Origin: Symbiodinium sp. CCMP2592
Lineage: Eukaryota > Sar > Dinophyceae > Suessiales > Symbiodiniaceae
Assembly (NCBI GenBank): GCA_905221615.1
Contig: CAJNDT010000326.1
Coordinates: 62,001 to 126,000, forward strand
Direction of reading: 5' to 3'
DNA length: 64,000 nt
The notes under the pieces are model-generated. The model saw only the letters and a program-made list of their open reading frames with translations, was not told the origin of the DNA and did no database searches. This document shows positions 36,042 through 47,060 of the stretch, piece after piece; the stretch's first letter is position 1; each line of letters opens with the position of its first letter. The position numbers and the translations under genes are program-made.

Positions 36042-36695
36042 TCAAAAACGTTGTAACTCATGTTGGGCTGCGAAGTGGAAACATGTTGCTGAGGTTGCTG
36101 CTTGAGAAGCTACGTGTTCATTGGCGCCAGTAGCCGTGCTCGCAGAGGATGACGCAGCCTTCAATAAACTCAGCACGGGGGAAACAAACAACTGCACGGT
36201 GTTTGTAGGTTCAGGAAACACCGGCTTTGGGTGGCGAAGCAAAACTGATTGAGGTACCGGCTCCGCTGGGGGTGGCACTTGCGCAAGTTGAAGACGCCTA
36301 CACGGTGTCCGCTCAAAGCACGTGAGCTGCGCTTGCAAGCCAACTTTGATTGAGGTTGCAGCTGGACCAGGCACGTTGCCGTTAGCATCCGTCGAATCCG
36401 TAGAAGCTGCCTGCGAACTTACGGCGCGACAAGTCAAACACATGCTCATCAGGGTGCGCAGGTAGAATCGTCGGCTCTGCCTATACGCAAAGCAAAGTCT
36501 GCACGGAACCTCGCCGGCTTTGGGGGCAGCTTTTGCCTTGGCTTTTCCTTTCGGCGCTTTTCCTAGCAACAGGTTTTGATGTGTTTTTTTTCGATTTCTT
36601 GCACAAGGATGCCTGCCTGGACGATTTCTCGCGCCTTCGGTTGTCAGCAGCGCCGTGCACACAAGAACAAAGAGCAGCAACAAACGCTGTGGCAT
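36042..36695 (-). CDS. Small predicted secreted or organelle-targeted protein
   Basis: The ATG at 36693-36695 opens a 217-codon frame beginning MPQRLLLLFVLVCTALLTTE followed by GARN, a textbook signal peptide with a likely cleavage site after the small residues. Next is a Lys-rich stretch (GKAPKGKAKAKAAPKAG), then a four-Cys pattern CRLC-x17-CLTC that could bind zinc, then a Thr/Ser/Val-rich tail. The frame stays open upstream through the tandem repeat at 36717-36860, so an earlier in-frame start is possible, but the signal peptide argues for this one. It may contain introns. No family recognised. Confidence 0.45.
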   Translation of the reverse strand: MPQRLLLLFVLVCTALLTTEGARNRPGRHPCARNRKKTHQNLLLGKAPKGKAKAKAAPKAGEVPCRLCFAYRQSRRFYLRTLMSMCLTCRAVSSQAASTDSTDANGNVPGPAATSIKVGLQAQLTCFERTPCRRLQLAQVPPPAEPVPQSVLLRHPKPVFPEPTNTVQLFVSPVLSLLKAASSSASTATGANEHVASQAATSATCFHFAAQHELQRF

Positions 36696-36716
36696 GCCTG
36701 TTTGTATGGGCAAAAC

Positions 36717-36860
36717 GTGCCAACAAGCGAACTTGCAACCTCCTTCACTTCTTACCGTGCCAACAAGCAAACTTGCAACCTCCTTCACTTCTATCGTGCC
36801 AGCAAGCAAACTTGCATCCTCCTTCACTTCTTACCGTGCCGATAAGCAAACTTGCAACCG
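36717..36860. repeat. 40-bp tandem repeat, about 3.6 copies
   Basis: Units at 36717-36756, 36757-36795, 36796-36835 and a partial from 36836 share GTGCCAACAAGCAAACTTGC followed by AACCTCCTTCACTTCT. Lengths are 40, 39, 40 with few substitutions. It lies directly upstream of the proposed signal-peptide start, so it could be leader or promoter-proximal sequence. Confidence 0.9.
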
Positions 36861-37620
36861 TTCACGCAAGTCCTCTATCGCAAGTCCTTTGGCGGAAGTC
36901 CTCAGGCTGTCAGGCATCTTGAGCCTGTATTGATGGAGCCAGTGGCCGTTCAAGAGGAGCACCCCTTGCCAACAGAGCGACAGACACTGGAGCATACTGT
37001 GGCAAGACATTGCTGACGTACTGAGCCTCCTTTGTCTTGATGACCCAGCCTCATTTCTCTTGATTGTTGCTTGGTGCAGCCTTTCCAGCGCAACCGACGC
37101 TGCCGGAGTCGCAGGAAGCGACAGCACGACGAAGCGCAACATGTGTATCCCTCAAGTCGCTCACTCGGGTACTCACTCCAGCCCGGAGCGCGTTTTTAAG
37201 CTTGCTTGGCATCCTCACTCAGGCCCTCGTTTTGGGAGCCGGGGGTGAAATGCAGCGAAGCCGTGTCACGATGCATCGACCTCAGCATTCAGAGCTTCCC
37301 AAATAAGGACACCGCAAGCACGGCCTCAAACAAAGGACAGCTCGCTTTCTCCAATTGCAATATTGACCCATTCATGTACAGCAGGAGGGCCGCTTTAAGC
37401 TGTTTTGTTCTTTTTCATTTTCTCTTGAGCGGGGCTCCAGGTGTGGTTGAGGGCATCCATGGTGACACACCCAAATTTATTTGGTTTTCTGTCTGTGTAT
37501 CAGGACTGTGGGGGCTCAGGAAGACTTCGTGCGGTCTAGGCTATAGGGAGCTCCAGGGATGGCCCGCATCATATGGTGGCCGACAGAACAATGATTCTTT
37601 CTTCTGGCGCATTTAAACCT

Positions 37621-37910
37621 TACTGCATCACGCACCAGCCCCCCCCAGAACCCTCAACACTCCCAACCCTGTAAACCCTTACTCTAGAAGGCCTTACCCT
37701 GAATCCCCAAACACCAAAACCTGCAAAAGAGCCCGCACACAAGCTAAATCCTAAAGAATCCTAAAGGCTATAGAAAGCCGAAAACCTGACAATCCTAAGC
37801 CCTAAAACCCCCAGCCCTATAACTCCTATGAGCCTATGAGCCCTAAGACCCAACCCCGAAACAAACCCCAAATGCATGGACCCCCGCCCCCCCCCACTCC
37901 ATCCCTTAAT
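37621..37910. repeat. Degenerate CCCTAAA-like C-rich tract
   Basis: Dispersed AACCCT, CCCTAA and CCCAAACACC motifs without a fixed period, resembling decayed plant-type telomere repeats. No gene is supportable between about 36,900 and 38,380. Confidence 0.55.
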
Positions 37911-38380
37911 ACAGAGGACACCGCAGCAATCGACGCCACCATCAGCAGCACTTGTGGAGAAAAGGTGTAGCCTGCCCGAGGTGCAACTGAGATCCACAAA
38001 CAAAAACAACCCCTGGGCGAGGGCTAAGCCTCTGAAGCGGAATTTTGCAAACACAACACGAGATCGTAGAGTCGTAGAGATCCAACCCGAGACGTTGGAC
38101 CCAGCACCTAGAAGTGACATCTTTCAAACAAATCGAAACCTGGAAGTCTACCACGACGCTTTGAACCTAATCGCTCCTGCAAGCCATAGAAATCACAAGC
38201 TAATCGAGAGCTTCCATGTGCGCTGTATGTGACAATCCCTGGCTGCCAGAGTACACCTACAAGCCCACAATAGCTATGCATGCAGCTTTCGCGTCCCCGC
38301 TATGGCCTGGAAAGGTCGTTGTGATTATTGTTTAGGGTTCGAAAGGCCGATACCCAGCCTTCAGCGTGACAGGTCATAGA

Positions 38381-38764
38381 TCAGCCCAGCGACCCGTTCG
38401 CGAAGCTCCCTGTAAGCGTTTGCAAGAATGCCATGTGCACGCGGTTCCGGCGCAATGTTACAGTTGCTAGCACCGGCCTGGCCTTGCGCGCCTGCTTGAT
38501 AATGCGCTTCTTGTATTTTCTCACTTCTTTTTTGCTTCTTTTTGGCGCCTCTGATGGCTCCTCCGCAGCACTAGGTATCATAGGGTGTTGCAAATGCACC
38601 GGCGATGATTCCCTCAAGCCCGGAAAAACATCAAGGCATGGAATCACCACGAGAATGCTGCAAGCAGGATTGATCGTGATCTGGCAAACCAATTGCGCCT
38701 CATCCTTCGCCCTCGCTGATAGCTTCTCCAAGCGCTTCTGCAAGAGTGACAGCTGTGGAGGCAT
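38381..38764 (-). CDS. Hypothetical basic protein or exon
   Basis: The ATG at 38762-38764 opens 127 codons: a helical start (MPPQLSLLQKRLEKLSARAK), a middle with ITINPACSILVVIPCLDVFP, and a basic tail (APKRSKKEVRKYKKRIIKQA). A coding-looking frame just upstream (38,800-38,980, CQRALPDEVAVKVWHIVGLS) may be a preceding exon. No family recognised. Confidence 0.35.
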   Translation of the reverse strand: MPPQLSLLQKRLEKLSARAKDEAQLVCQITINPACSILVVIPCLDVFPGLRESSPVHLQHPMIPSAAEEPSEAPKRSKKEVRKYKKRIIKQARKARPVLATVTLRRNRVHMAFLQTLTGSFANGSLG

Positions 38765-39226
38765 AAGGAAGCCGATGACCTACAAAGCAGGAGATTATGA
38801 AGCAGCATTAATTCAAAGCAAGACAACCCGACGATATGCCAGACCTTCACTGCCACCTCGTCGGGAAGAGCGCGTTGGCAACTGAAAGATAACAGCGCCC
38901 TGAAATCCACCGCCAGACTCCGGACATTTTGCCACGACTGCGAGATCACCTGGCACAAACAAACACTGGTTGTTCTCACCATGTGGGAATGCCTGAATGA
39001 CTTCCCAGTCCGAACGCCTGCAAGTCGTTCGGGGAAAGCACTTGGGATTCGAGCCAGGCGATCACCTCAGCCCAGGAACTTGAGAAAACATGCGGTTGCT
39101 GCCGCTCTCCCTGTATGCCGGACCAACACACGTGCCTCGCCAGCACAGTTGCGCATCAGGTCCGGGAACATGCAGCAGAGAATGTCCTGCCGCAGGGATC
39201 ACACGCCCCTGATATCTGGCCACGTT

Positions 39227-39580
39227 TTAATTCCAGTGCGGCCCCTTGTCTGGATAAGAATAAAAGCCTCTGGTGAGCGCGTCCTGGACCTTTTGCTGGT
39301 TGCGCGCCCAAGCGGGTGGCCGCATTCGTGGCGGATGCACGGGTGCAGTAGCACATAAGACCTTTCGCAGCGCACCTGCAGCAGGATACACGTTGGGAAC
39401 AATGCAAGCAGTCTTTGTTCCCTTCCGCCTAAGGAGCTCGAGATCCCGTCGTTGCCCAAGCTTTGCCAAGCCATCGCGTGAGTGGCAGGCACAGGAGCCT
39501 AGCACAACAACATTCAGGAATATGGTTTGCCTGAATGGTGCTGTCTCTTGCTGGTATAGCCTTGAGAGATCCTGCAGCAT
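39227..39580 (-). CDS. Hypothetical protein or exon
   Basis: The ATG at 39578-39580 opens 117 codons starting MLQDLSRLYQQETAPFRQTI and including GQRRDLELLRRKGTKTACIV. A further coding-looking segment lies downstream at about 39,000-39,090 (WAEVIAWLESQVLSPNDLQA) and another upstream at 39,840-40,010 (VYPDLGHSGRLHHRLILADG), so several exons of one unidentified gene are likely. Confidence 0.35.
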   Translation of the reverse strand: MLQDLSRLYQQETAPFRQTIFLNVVVLGSCACHSRDGLAKLGQRRDLELLRRKGTKTACIVPNVYPAAGALRKVLCATAPVHPPRMRPPAWARNQQKVQDALTRGFYSYPDKGPHWN

Positions 39581-40149
39581 GCGAGTTATCCTTTGCTCAG
39601 CGGCTGCACGTGTGTAGAACGACGGCCGGCACTACATGTGGTTTGCAGCATGCTGCTGGTGCTACATTGGGCCAACATGGCGTAAATGAATGTGGCATCT
39701 CCTGCTTCGTGGAAGCTTCCGATGTCGAACAAACCGAACATGACGGAGACTGAAAACCCTCCTTCTCGAAAAGCTCATCCATAAACATACCTTCGAGGGA
39801 AGCTGAACTCATCGAATGATGCGCCTCCGCAGTCAGATGCTCATGCCACATGCAACCATGACCAGTCCTTCATCCCCCAGCGTGACTTCATACCCCACGT
39901 GACTTTCTATCGGGATGCGCTGACCATCAGCAAGAATTAATCGATGATGCAAACGTCCGGAATGACCCAAGTCTGGGTAGACAACGATTTCGCGCACCAA
40001 AACCCCGACATCAGTCACCAAAACCCCGGGTTCAAGCACCACGCCTGCTTCAGTCACCAGAAACCCCTGGCTCAGCCACGACGTCAGCACCACCGAAAAC
40101 ACGCAGCAATGCTGATCCGCATCACCCCCAACACAGCCTTGAAACAGCA

Positions 40150-41430
40150 TATTCTACCTGTCCCTAACCTCTCACCTCCCTGCCCTTTCGACATCTTTGA
40201 AATATCCCACCCTACCCTGCCCTAACTGACCCTACCTACCTTGCAAAGCACGTCATGAACCCTCCCATGAGCGCCCCACCCGCTGCTCTTCCCCCCCACC
40301 CTACCACTTCCTCATGAGCCGGCCTACCCAATCCCATCCCACCCTGATCAACCCCCACCCAAACCACTTCCCCTTGAGCCCATAGCCTGCCTGTTTGAAC
40401 CTGACCCTACCCAACAAACGCTGAGAAAAACTATTCAATCCCTACCCTAACCTACCCTACCCTCCAAACACTTCCCCAATGAACCCTGCCCTATCCTGTC
40501 CTTCCCAAACCCGACCCTGACCTGCATACCCAAACAGACTACCCAATCCAATCCCATCCCCACCCTGAATCCTTTTGCCTGCCTTACCAGCCATCCCACT
40601 TTACCCTACCCTGACCTCCCCTCCCTCCTCACAAAGCACTTCTACCTACCTTCTCAGACTCGCTCACATACAGTACTATCCCACAACCCTCCCGCCCCCA
40701 CCCTACTACCCTACCCTACCTACCCTCCCCCACCAACCCACCCTCCAAACTTCCTCATGAGCCTGCCACTGCCCGATCCTTCCCTACCGTGCCATCCCCC
40801 CTCCAAGCACTTCCCCAATGAACCCTTACTCTGCCTACCCTGCCCATCCTTCCCAACCCGAAGCCCATCCACTCAGTGTCAGGACCAGGACCACCGACCC
40901 CCCCCACCTTGAATCCCCTCTCACCCTGCTCCACGCTGCCCACCCTGCCCCGCCCATAGCTGTTTACGTGTTCACGGTCTTTCAACTTTTCCACCCCAGC
41001 TATCCCACCCTACCCTACCCTAACCTACCCTACCTGCCTTGCAAAGCACTTGTCATGATCCCCCCATGAGCGCCCCACCCTGCCCTACCCTACCCTCTCT
41101 AAACCCTCACCCAACTCTGCGAAACCACCCCACCTGTCATGTTTCCACCATACCCCCCAACCCTACCCTACCCTCCATCATGACTGCCCTGCCCTACCCC
41201 CTATCCCATGAGCCCCTCCCTACCCTACCCGATCCTTCCCTACCGTCCCCGACCTACCCTACATAGCTAGAAAACCGACAACCAAGGCAGGCGAAACCCC
41301 CCCACTTTCCCTGTGAAACCACCCCACTCCACCCTACCCTACCCACCGTACCCCAACCCTACCTGTCATATTTCCACCATACCCCACCATACCCCTCCAA
41401 AGCACTTTCTCATGAGCCCCTGCCCTCTCT
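40150..41430. repeat. CCCTACC-rich degenerate minisatellite with internal duplication
   Basis: Almost continuous CCCTA/CCCTACC units on the + strand. A larger block beginning near CTTGCAAAGCACGTCATGA at 40,241 recurs near 41,037 (with CCCATGAGCGCCCCACCC after it in both), so part of the tract duplicated with a spacing of about 0.8 kb. No gene. Confidence 0.75.
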
Positions 41431-41448
41431 TTGCTGTGTTGGTGCTTG

Positions 41449-41985
41449 TTACCGGTGGTGGTCGTGCTTGAAGCATGGTGCGTGAAGCTTGGTTGCTTGA
41501 AGCGCGGCCGGTTGCAGAAGCAGGGAACTACGAGCTTGCAGGAGAGGGGCGGTGGTGACGATAGCAGGCTTCTTCAAGCTTTGGTATTGGTGGATGTCGA
41601 ACGATTTCGCGTGGTTTAGGGTTGCAGGTTGGGAAGGGGCTTTCTGCTGGCGCTTACGGAGCCCACACAACAGCAGCTTCGAGCCCGTTTTTTGTGCTCT
41701 GGAAGCACGTTTTTGGTCGATGCCCACTCCGACGAAAGGTCTTCTTTGAAAAGCGCTGGCATGCCATGCGGTAACATCATGTAGCATCTCAAGCACAAGC
41801 CATGGGGCCTGCCGCGTGTCCACGCCGTGATCAAAAGACCACCCTCCTAGAACGATTCCTGTCGCACTTACCGTCAGTGCGAAAGGCCTGACACTTATGG
41901 GTTTCAAGCTCATGTGCACCCAATCGAGCGTGTCTCTGTGAAAAAGCCTCTGCGATGCGATGCAAATCAAAACCACTCGAGACAT
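41449..41985 (-). CDS. Hypothetical open reading frame
   Basis: An uninterrupted 178-codon frame from the ATG at 41,985 (MSRVVLICIASQRLFHRD at the start; SATGIVLGGWSFDHGVDTRQ in the middle; a basic tail ending FKHDHHR). It lies between the CCCTA-rich tract and the 3' end of the copia element. There is no signal peptide, domain or neighbour link I can use. It could be part of the copia 3' region or chance. Confidence 0.3.
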   Translation of the reverse strand: MSRVVLICIASQRLFHRDTLDWVHMSLKPISVRPFALTVSATGIVLGGWSFDHGVDTRQAPWLVLEMLHDVTAWHASAFQRRPFVGVGIDQKRASRAQKTGSKLLLCGLRKRQQKAPSQPATLNHAKSFDIHQYQSLKKPAIVTTAPLLQARSSLLLQPAALQATKLHAPCFKHDHHR

Positions 41986-42328
41986 TGTTCCAAAAAGGTA
42001 AAACACGGCAACGTTCTCCGCTCAAACTCCGAGACAATCCTTTTGGAAACCCAAACCTTGAAGATCACTGGGCCTCTAGGCTCGCGAAGTCCTGGGCCTT
42101 CTTAGGAAAAACAACAAAGGACGGTGCTGTCCTTTTCACGCGCAGCGCACTGCTCTTGCTCATGAGTATGTCCCACCCTTGAGGTGAAATGCCAGCGTGT
42201 GCCGGGCATCAAGAGAGTTTGTGGCACGAACTTCACACAGGGGGCGGTACTTACGCCATGTGCGTTTGGCTCGGCTCGAAAAGCTGTGCGGTGGGAGAAA
42301 AGCAGCTGAGCACACGAAGAGGCTCCAT

Positions 42329-43102
42329 TTAGGACGCTCCAGTGTCTCCAATTACCTGGTACGTAGTGACGGCAGGGGTCGTGGACGAAGAAGCCTCAGA
42401 GGATGAAGTCAGTCCTGCATGATCAGGTACTCGTTCAACTCGGAAACCAGGATTATAGCGCAGGTGCGCTGGAACCGGAATCCACTGGTTGGTACAGTAG
42501 GCGCAGGGAGTCCTGACTTGGATCCTCTTGTCGGTCCGGCTCTGGGCACAGTCCTCGCTCACGTGCCACACACGGCCATGGGGTGTAAAGTAAAGGTCCC
42601 CAACGTGGTGGTAGCTCAACCGGTTGGCCGTGTGGTAGTCGATGAGCCTCTGCTGTGCCTGAACAGCGGCCGCAAGTCGGCGGTTGTAGTCACGAACCGC
42701 TGCAAGGTCGAGGCGGAGCGTCTCCAAGGTGCGATGGCAGCTTCCATGAAGTAGGCTGACGGTGTTCACGCCTCGGCTCAGCATGGGGCGTTCAGGTGGT
42801 TGTTCCGCCGGGATCTCCTCCGTGTTGACAAAGGAGTCAACGGTCTGGATCTCCTCCGCGTTCGGTGCGGGGTCATCAGTCTGGGTTGCGGCGTCTTCCC
42901 GACAGGGGGCGGTACTTATCACAGACAGATGTCGCAACCAGGTAACCGATGGCCAGGGCCGAAGGTAGACAATGAAGAGGCTGATGAGCAGGATCACGAA
43001 GAGGTAGGGCCCGGCGTCGGCGTACGTCTCGGGAACGGCGGTGAACAGGGTCACTGCCTGGTCGTAGTCGGGGACATAGGCCTCGGCGGCTGTCGGGAGC
43101 AT
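42329..43102 (-). pseudogene. Copia C-terminal extension with membrane segment
   Basis: Downstream of RNase H a 257-codon frame contains a hydrophobic helix (YLFVILLISLFIVYL), then a Glu/Gln-rich linker, a helical region (RLDLAAVRDYNRRLAAAVQA) and a Cys/His segment (HVSEDCAQ ... TPCAYCTNQW). The frame is open upstream (FARPKPTAAALAAASMLPTA) and probably joined the RNase H frame before a shift near 43.15 kb. Standard copia polyproteins end soon after RNase H, so this tail is an added domain, perhaps envelope-like or membrane-anchoring; that role is inferred. Confidence 0.6.
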
Positions 43103-43982
43103 GGAGGCGGCAGCAAGGGCAGCTGCAGTAGGCTTGGGCCGCGCAAACTGATTCGCGCTCTGCGCTCGCTCCGTGGCCTTCCTTCCTGCTTGCCTGGTAG
43201 GTCTCGTCGGCGGTGAGCTTGTGCGGGTGGGTCCTCAGTCGGTCCGCCAGCAGCTGGGTGGCTGATTCTTTCGTCAGCCCGTCGGCAAACTGTCGCTCGG
43301 ACGACACCCAGCGGGCCTCTCCACCGATCTCCTTCAACTTGTCCCGCGTGACCAGGGCCTCCAGGCACGTCCTCTTGTCCGACGCATTGGAGACATAAAG
43401 TTCTTCGCGGTGGAGGACGTCGTAGAGGCACTTCGCGTCGATCACCAGGACACATGGGTGCGGCCATGCATCCTGGCGTTCCGTCGATGCGGTAGTCCTT
43501 GTCCAAGAGAGCCCGCCAGAAGGTCACGGTGAACTGCAAGTTGTCGGCAGCCTCTGCCGCAGCCTGACCTTCTGCAGAAAGAGTGGATCTCGCTACTCTC
43601 GGTAGTCGGAAGGACCTCCAATCGAGGAGGTGGTAGTGGCATGTGGCCCCGGTAAGGATCGCCTTGTGGGTGGCGACCACCATGTAGCCGCCCTGGCTGG
43701 ACAAATCACTCCGTGTGGCGAATGCCGCATCGGAATACGCCACGAACACCAGCTCGGTCAAACCACAGTCGAAAGGCGTGTACATGAGGCGGACGTCGGA
43801 GTTTGCCTTTGCGAACCTCAGCGCCTTGTTCGCCGCCAGCACGGTTGAGACCGTCGCTTTCGCCACTTCGCCAGCCAATATCGACGTTTGGACCTGGATG
43901 TGTGGCGAAGTCTGCGTCGCGGCCCACTGCAAAGCTCCGATCAAGGCTCGGAGCTGGGTCCTTTCTCGATCGGTGACCGGGC
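43051..43982 (-). pseudogene. Copia RNase H region
   Basis: The frame 43,051-43,944 reads ALQWAATQTSPHIQVQTSIL, then FVAYSDAAFATRSDLSSQGG with the first catalytic Asp of copia RNase H, and VARSTLSAEGQAAAEAADN with the catalytic Glu. A shift near 43.45 kb moves the signal to 42,876-43,445, where VIDAKCLYDVLHRE gives the third acidic position and RWVSSERQFADGLTK is the typical copia C-terminal motif. Confidence 0.85.
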
Positions 43983-45226
43983 TGTCGGGATCCGTTTACC
44001 TTGGTGAGGTACTCCTCGTGGTTGCATGAATAGCCTCCCTCCGGGGTCTTTGAGACCTGCACACCCAGAAAGTCGAAGTTGTCCTGGTTCTCCCGGAAGT
44101 CTCTAAACGAGAAGAGCCGCTGGAGGTCGCTTCGTAGTTCGTCTCGGACGGCCGGATCGACGGTCCCCATGAGGTCGTCGACGTGCAAGCCGATCACACA
44201 CTGAAGCTCCGGCGCAAACAGCAGAAACAAACAGGCATCGAGGGGGTGCTGGACAAAGCCAAGTGTCGTTAATCGGTGCGTAGCTTCCAAAAACCATGCC
44301 CGGGGAGCATCGCACAAACCATACACTGGCTTCTTTGTTCGCATAAGTACCCTTGGGTCGGTGATGCCCAATAGATTCCGAGCGTCCGCAGGAAGCCTGA
44401 TCCACAGAGTGCGTGCGGCAGCATGTTCCCTTCCTTGGAGGAAGGCGGTCGTGATGTCCGCGATGAAGGTGTCCCAGCCAAGGGTAGCCGCAAGTGACAT
44501 GAGAGCCGTACGGCCCAATCGCGACAGTGTGGGGCTTGTCGAATCCACCAGGCCAGACAGGGCATCCGGATCTCGGAACCCTTGAGTGATCAATCTGGCC
44601 TTGGCTCGCGGGCTCCCGTCTGGGCGCTTGGACCACTTGAGGATGAAGTGGGCCTTGAGGATCCGGCCGGGGGTCGGCTCATTCTCATGGGAGAACTCCC
44701 AAACATTGTTCGTAAAGAAAGACCCGAGCTCCTTCCGCTTGGCCTCCGCAAACGCCAGTCTGTCCGAGACGTTCAGGACGCGCTCGTTGAGGTTCTTGGC
44801 GTCCTTCTGACGCTTCTCCCTTGTTCCAGAGTAGGTCGCCGTCCCCGTCGAGGTGGTATAGATTTCCATCTGCGCTTCCTTACGATAGCGTGGGAGGATC
44901 TTGAAGGCGGTGGATCCGGTCCAGTATCCTTCCTCAACTTCGGCTGGCTTCTTAGTCCGCCATCGATCCTGATGGCAGTGCCGACCCTTCTTGGTCACTC
45001 TGTCTTTCCCCAGCATATGTTGGGGAATGGGGCAGTCGCCGGTCTCCAAGGGGTTGAACGGGGCATCGCGAGCCACGTAGCGGTTGCGGATCAGACTGTT
45101 CCCCTTGAGTTCCCAGTTGTCGTGGATCGGCTCCAGGACCATGTAGCCATTCTCATCCGGCGTCCATCCTGCGGGGAGCCCGTGTGCGTTCATCTCGTAG
45201 TGCTCAGGTTCCTCGTCTTCGACCAC
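43706..45226 (-). pseudogene. Copia reverse transcriptase
   Basis: A 506-codon frame. RT motifs are clear: VWEFSHENEPTPGRILKAHF opening, then RPDGSPRAKARLITQGF, TFIADITTAFLQG (first catalytic Asp), KPVYGLCDAPRAWF and CVIGLHVDDLMGT (the DD pair; copia usually has YVDD). Near 43,980 the frame leaves the RT/RNase H boundary (EEYLTKVN then nonsense), consistent with a frameshift. The first 130 codons are the integrase-RT linker (HGLPAGWTPDENGYM). Confidence 0.9.
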
Positions 45227-45788
45227 ATCAACCAGGAAACCATGCTCTGTCGTAGGTCCATAGGGCGTCGGTCTGCCTGGAGAGGAGGTCGCCTGGGGTC
45301 CATAGCTGATAGTCTGATAGTCTCGCTCCGATCGATACGAGATCGTCTCTGTAGGAGAGACTCTGGCGTGGTCGGTGATTGGAAAACATCATGCACAGGA
45401 GTGCGGGGGCCATGGCTGATGGTCTCGCTTCGATCGATGCGGGCTCGTTTCTCCTCGAAGGTCTCATTCTCGGCCGGGCTGAAGCTCGGATGTGTCGCCG
45501 GTGTTGGTGTCGTGGTGGCACCAGACGGGGTGCCGGGTCTGTCTGAAGTAGAAGGCACGGCGGTGGTCGTTGTGGCATCCGGTCCGCCATCTGGATCAAT
45601 TGAGGGGTCATCATCCAGGCCCTCGCTGTCCGTCCCTTCACCTTCTTGGGGCACAGGAGTATTGGCCGCATCTGTAGTCGGGGTGCCTGCTGCAGGTGGG
45701 CCACCGTGGACCAGGAAAATTGCCATGGGCGTCGGGTATGTCACCACTGCTTGGTATGCTGGGCCACGAAGCGCTGGAAGGCGATGAG
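45226..45788 (-). pseudogene. Copia integrase-RT linker, 3' side of the insertion
   Basis: Low-complexity Thr/Pro-rich linker. The frame open at the insertion junction reads SPSSASWPSIPSSGDIPDAH; a shift near 45.7 kb leads into the frame with GTDSEGLDDDPSIDPDGGPD and two repeats of ARIDRSETI/SRIDRSETI. The junction frame is the same as that of the integrase C-terminus on the far side of the insertion. Confidence 0.7.
45781..45788. repeat. Target-site duplication, left copy
   Basis: GCGATGAG directly abuts the left terminal inverted repeat; the identical octamer directly abuts the right one at 61581-61588. Confidence 0.95.
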
Positions 45789-45818
45789 TATGGTCTTGCC
45801 TGTGCGCCTCGGGTTCTA
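45789..45818. repeat. Left 30-bp terminal inverted repeat
   Basis: Begins TATGGTCTTGCC and ends CGGGTTCTA. It is the exact reverse complement of 61551-61580, 30 of 30 bases. Similarity beyond base 30 is weak. Confidence 0.95.
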
Positions 45819-46547
45819 GGAACCCCAGAGCTTTTGGGCCCGAAATCGACCTGAGGTTCCGGGAAAAGAGGGTCGCAGCTTGTTTTGTGCGCATAATCGG
45901 AAAAATCATATGTCTGGGGCATCGATTTTGGGTGCATACATCACACTGTGCGTTCGGAAAATCCCATTCTGGTGGTTCTAGACATGGTACACTCAAAACC
46001 GAACTGGATCATCGCAAGTCATGGTAATTCCGCTCAACGGGTACACGTTGCGTGCTTTTGGCTACTGTGTTGTGTTTTGCATGTTTTCGTTTGAAACACT
46101 AAACAAAGTCGTTGCAGAGGGCGTTTAATTAGATTTGTTCTCGACAGCGACTCGAACATACATATGGAGTGAAAATGTTCACGCCTCTCATTCCTCGGCT
46201 CGTGCCTACATGATGTGCTTTTCGACAGAACAGACGTCCTATCCATACCAAAACCTGCCGCACGGCGGTCGGGTGAGCTTACGTCTCAGAACGGAATACA
46301 TAGGCCTTAAGTTTTAAGCTGAAAATATAAAACTACAAAAACATAAAAGAAACTACAACCTTCCAACTTCAATCAACACTCAACCTAGCATGATGTCATT
46401 TTTTCCAGCCAGCCGCCACTCCACACACCCAAAAACATATAAAGCTGAAACAACTAAAACCCTGCACCACCCCTCAACCCAGCATGATGCCTTTTTCCTG
46501 TTCTCGCTAGCCAAAACTGTCTCAAATCGTTGAAACGACCGACGGTC
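45819..46547. other. Left subterminal region of the transposon, non-coding
   Basis: A/T-richer than the flanks (for example GAAAATATAAAACTACAAAA near 46,320), with no ORF I would support. Such regions often hold transposase binding sites; two copies of an AAACT-AAA-CCCTGC/ACAACC-like motif are visible but not convincing as a repeat. Confidence 0.5.
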
Positions 46548-47060
46548 TCATGCGACCTCATCAGAGGCTGCCTTTTCCTCCTCTGATCCTGAGGAAACAG
46601 TCTGAGGTGTAAAAAGCGGTGTGTCCATAAGCCGCCAGTCGATTTCGTGGCGCACTTCTGCTCGCCGGGTGTGCTTTCCAAACAATGTCGTCAACCCATC
46701 TGCAGTGACCAGCCCGAAAGGGTTCAGTTCACTGCAATCACTGCCCGATGAAGCATGACGCTTGAGCTGGGGCGAGGCTTGACTCTGCTCCGTGGGGCCT
46801 CGCTTCTTCGAAACTTCCACGCTGAGCCGAGCAGTCAGGTAGGCATTGTGATCTTGAAGCAGTGTTTCAGAAAGCTTCAGCTCCTTGTTCTCTTCCTTTA
46901 ACTTCTTGTTTTGATCTAGAGCCTCTTTCAGATCCAGATCCTTGCAAACACTGTCCCAGTCTTCAAAATTTCGACGAATGCCCCGCTTCAGGAGCCCCTC
47001 GCCCTCCAAAGGCAAAGCAGCATCACGGGGGGTCGATTCAATCACTGTATCAGTGGGCAT
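46548..47060 (-). CDS. Leucine-zipper-like small protein
   Basis: An intact 170-codon ORF from the ATG at 47058-47060. The middle is a classic coiled coil (ALDQNKKLKEENKELKLSET with LLQDHNAYL after it, heptad Leu/Asn spacing), preceded by an acidic/polar start (MPTDTVIESTPRDAALPLEG). The C-terminal half is polar with EIDWRLMDTPLFTPQTVSSG. There is no basic DNA-contact region directly before the zipper, so a bZIP call is not justified; dimerisation or partner binding is inferred. It is the last ORF of the element in transcription order. Confidence 0.65.
   Translation of the reverse strand: MPTDTVIESTPRDAALPLEGEGLLKRGIRRNFEDWDSVCKDLDLKEALDQNKKLKEENKELKLSETLLQDHNAYLTARLSVEVSKKRGPTEQSQASPQLKRHASSGSDCSELNPFGLVTADGLTTLFGKHTRRAEVRHEIDWRLMDTPLFTPQTVSSGSEEEKAASDEVA

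Noticed and set aside
42237..42918. The 17-base direct repeat ACAGGGGGCGGTACTTA at 42237 and 42902 as copia LTR edges
   Set aside because: The second copy lies inside the open frame of the C-terminal tail, and no TG...CA ends or extended identity surround the pair.
46548..47060. bZIP transcription factor
   Set aside because: The coiled coil lacks the adjacent basic Asn/Arg region that contacts DNA, so only a coiled-coil call is made.
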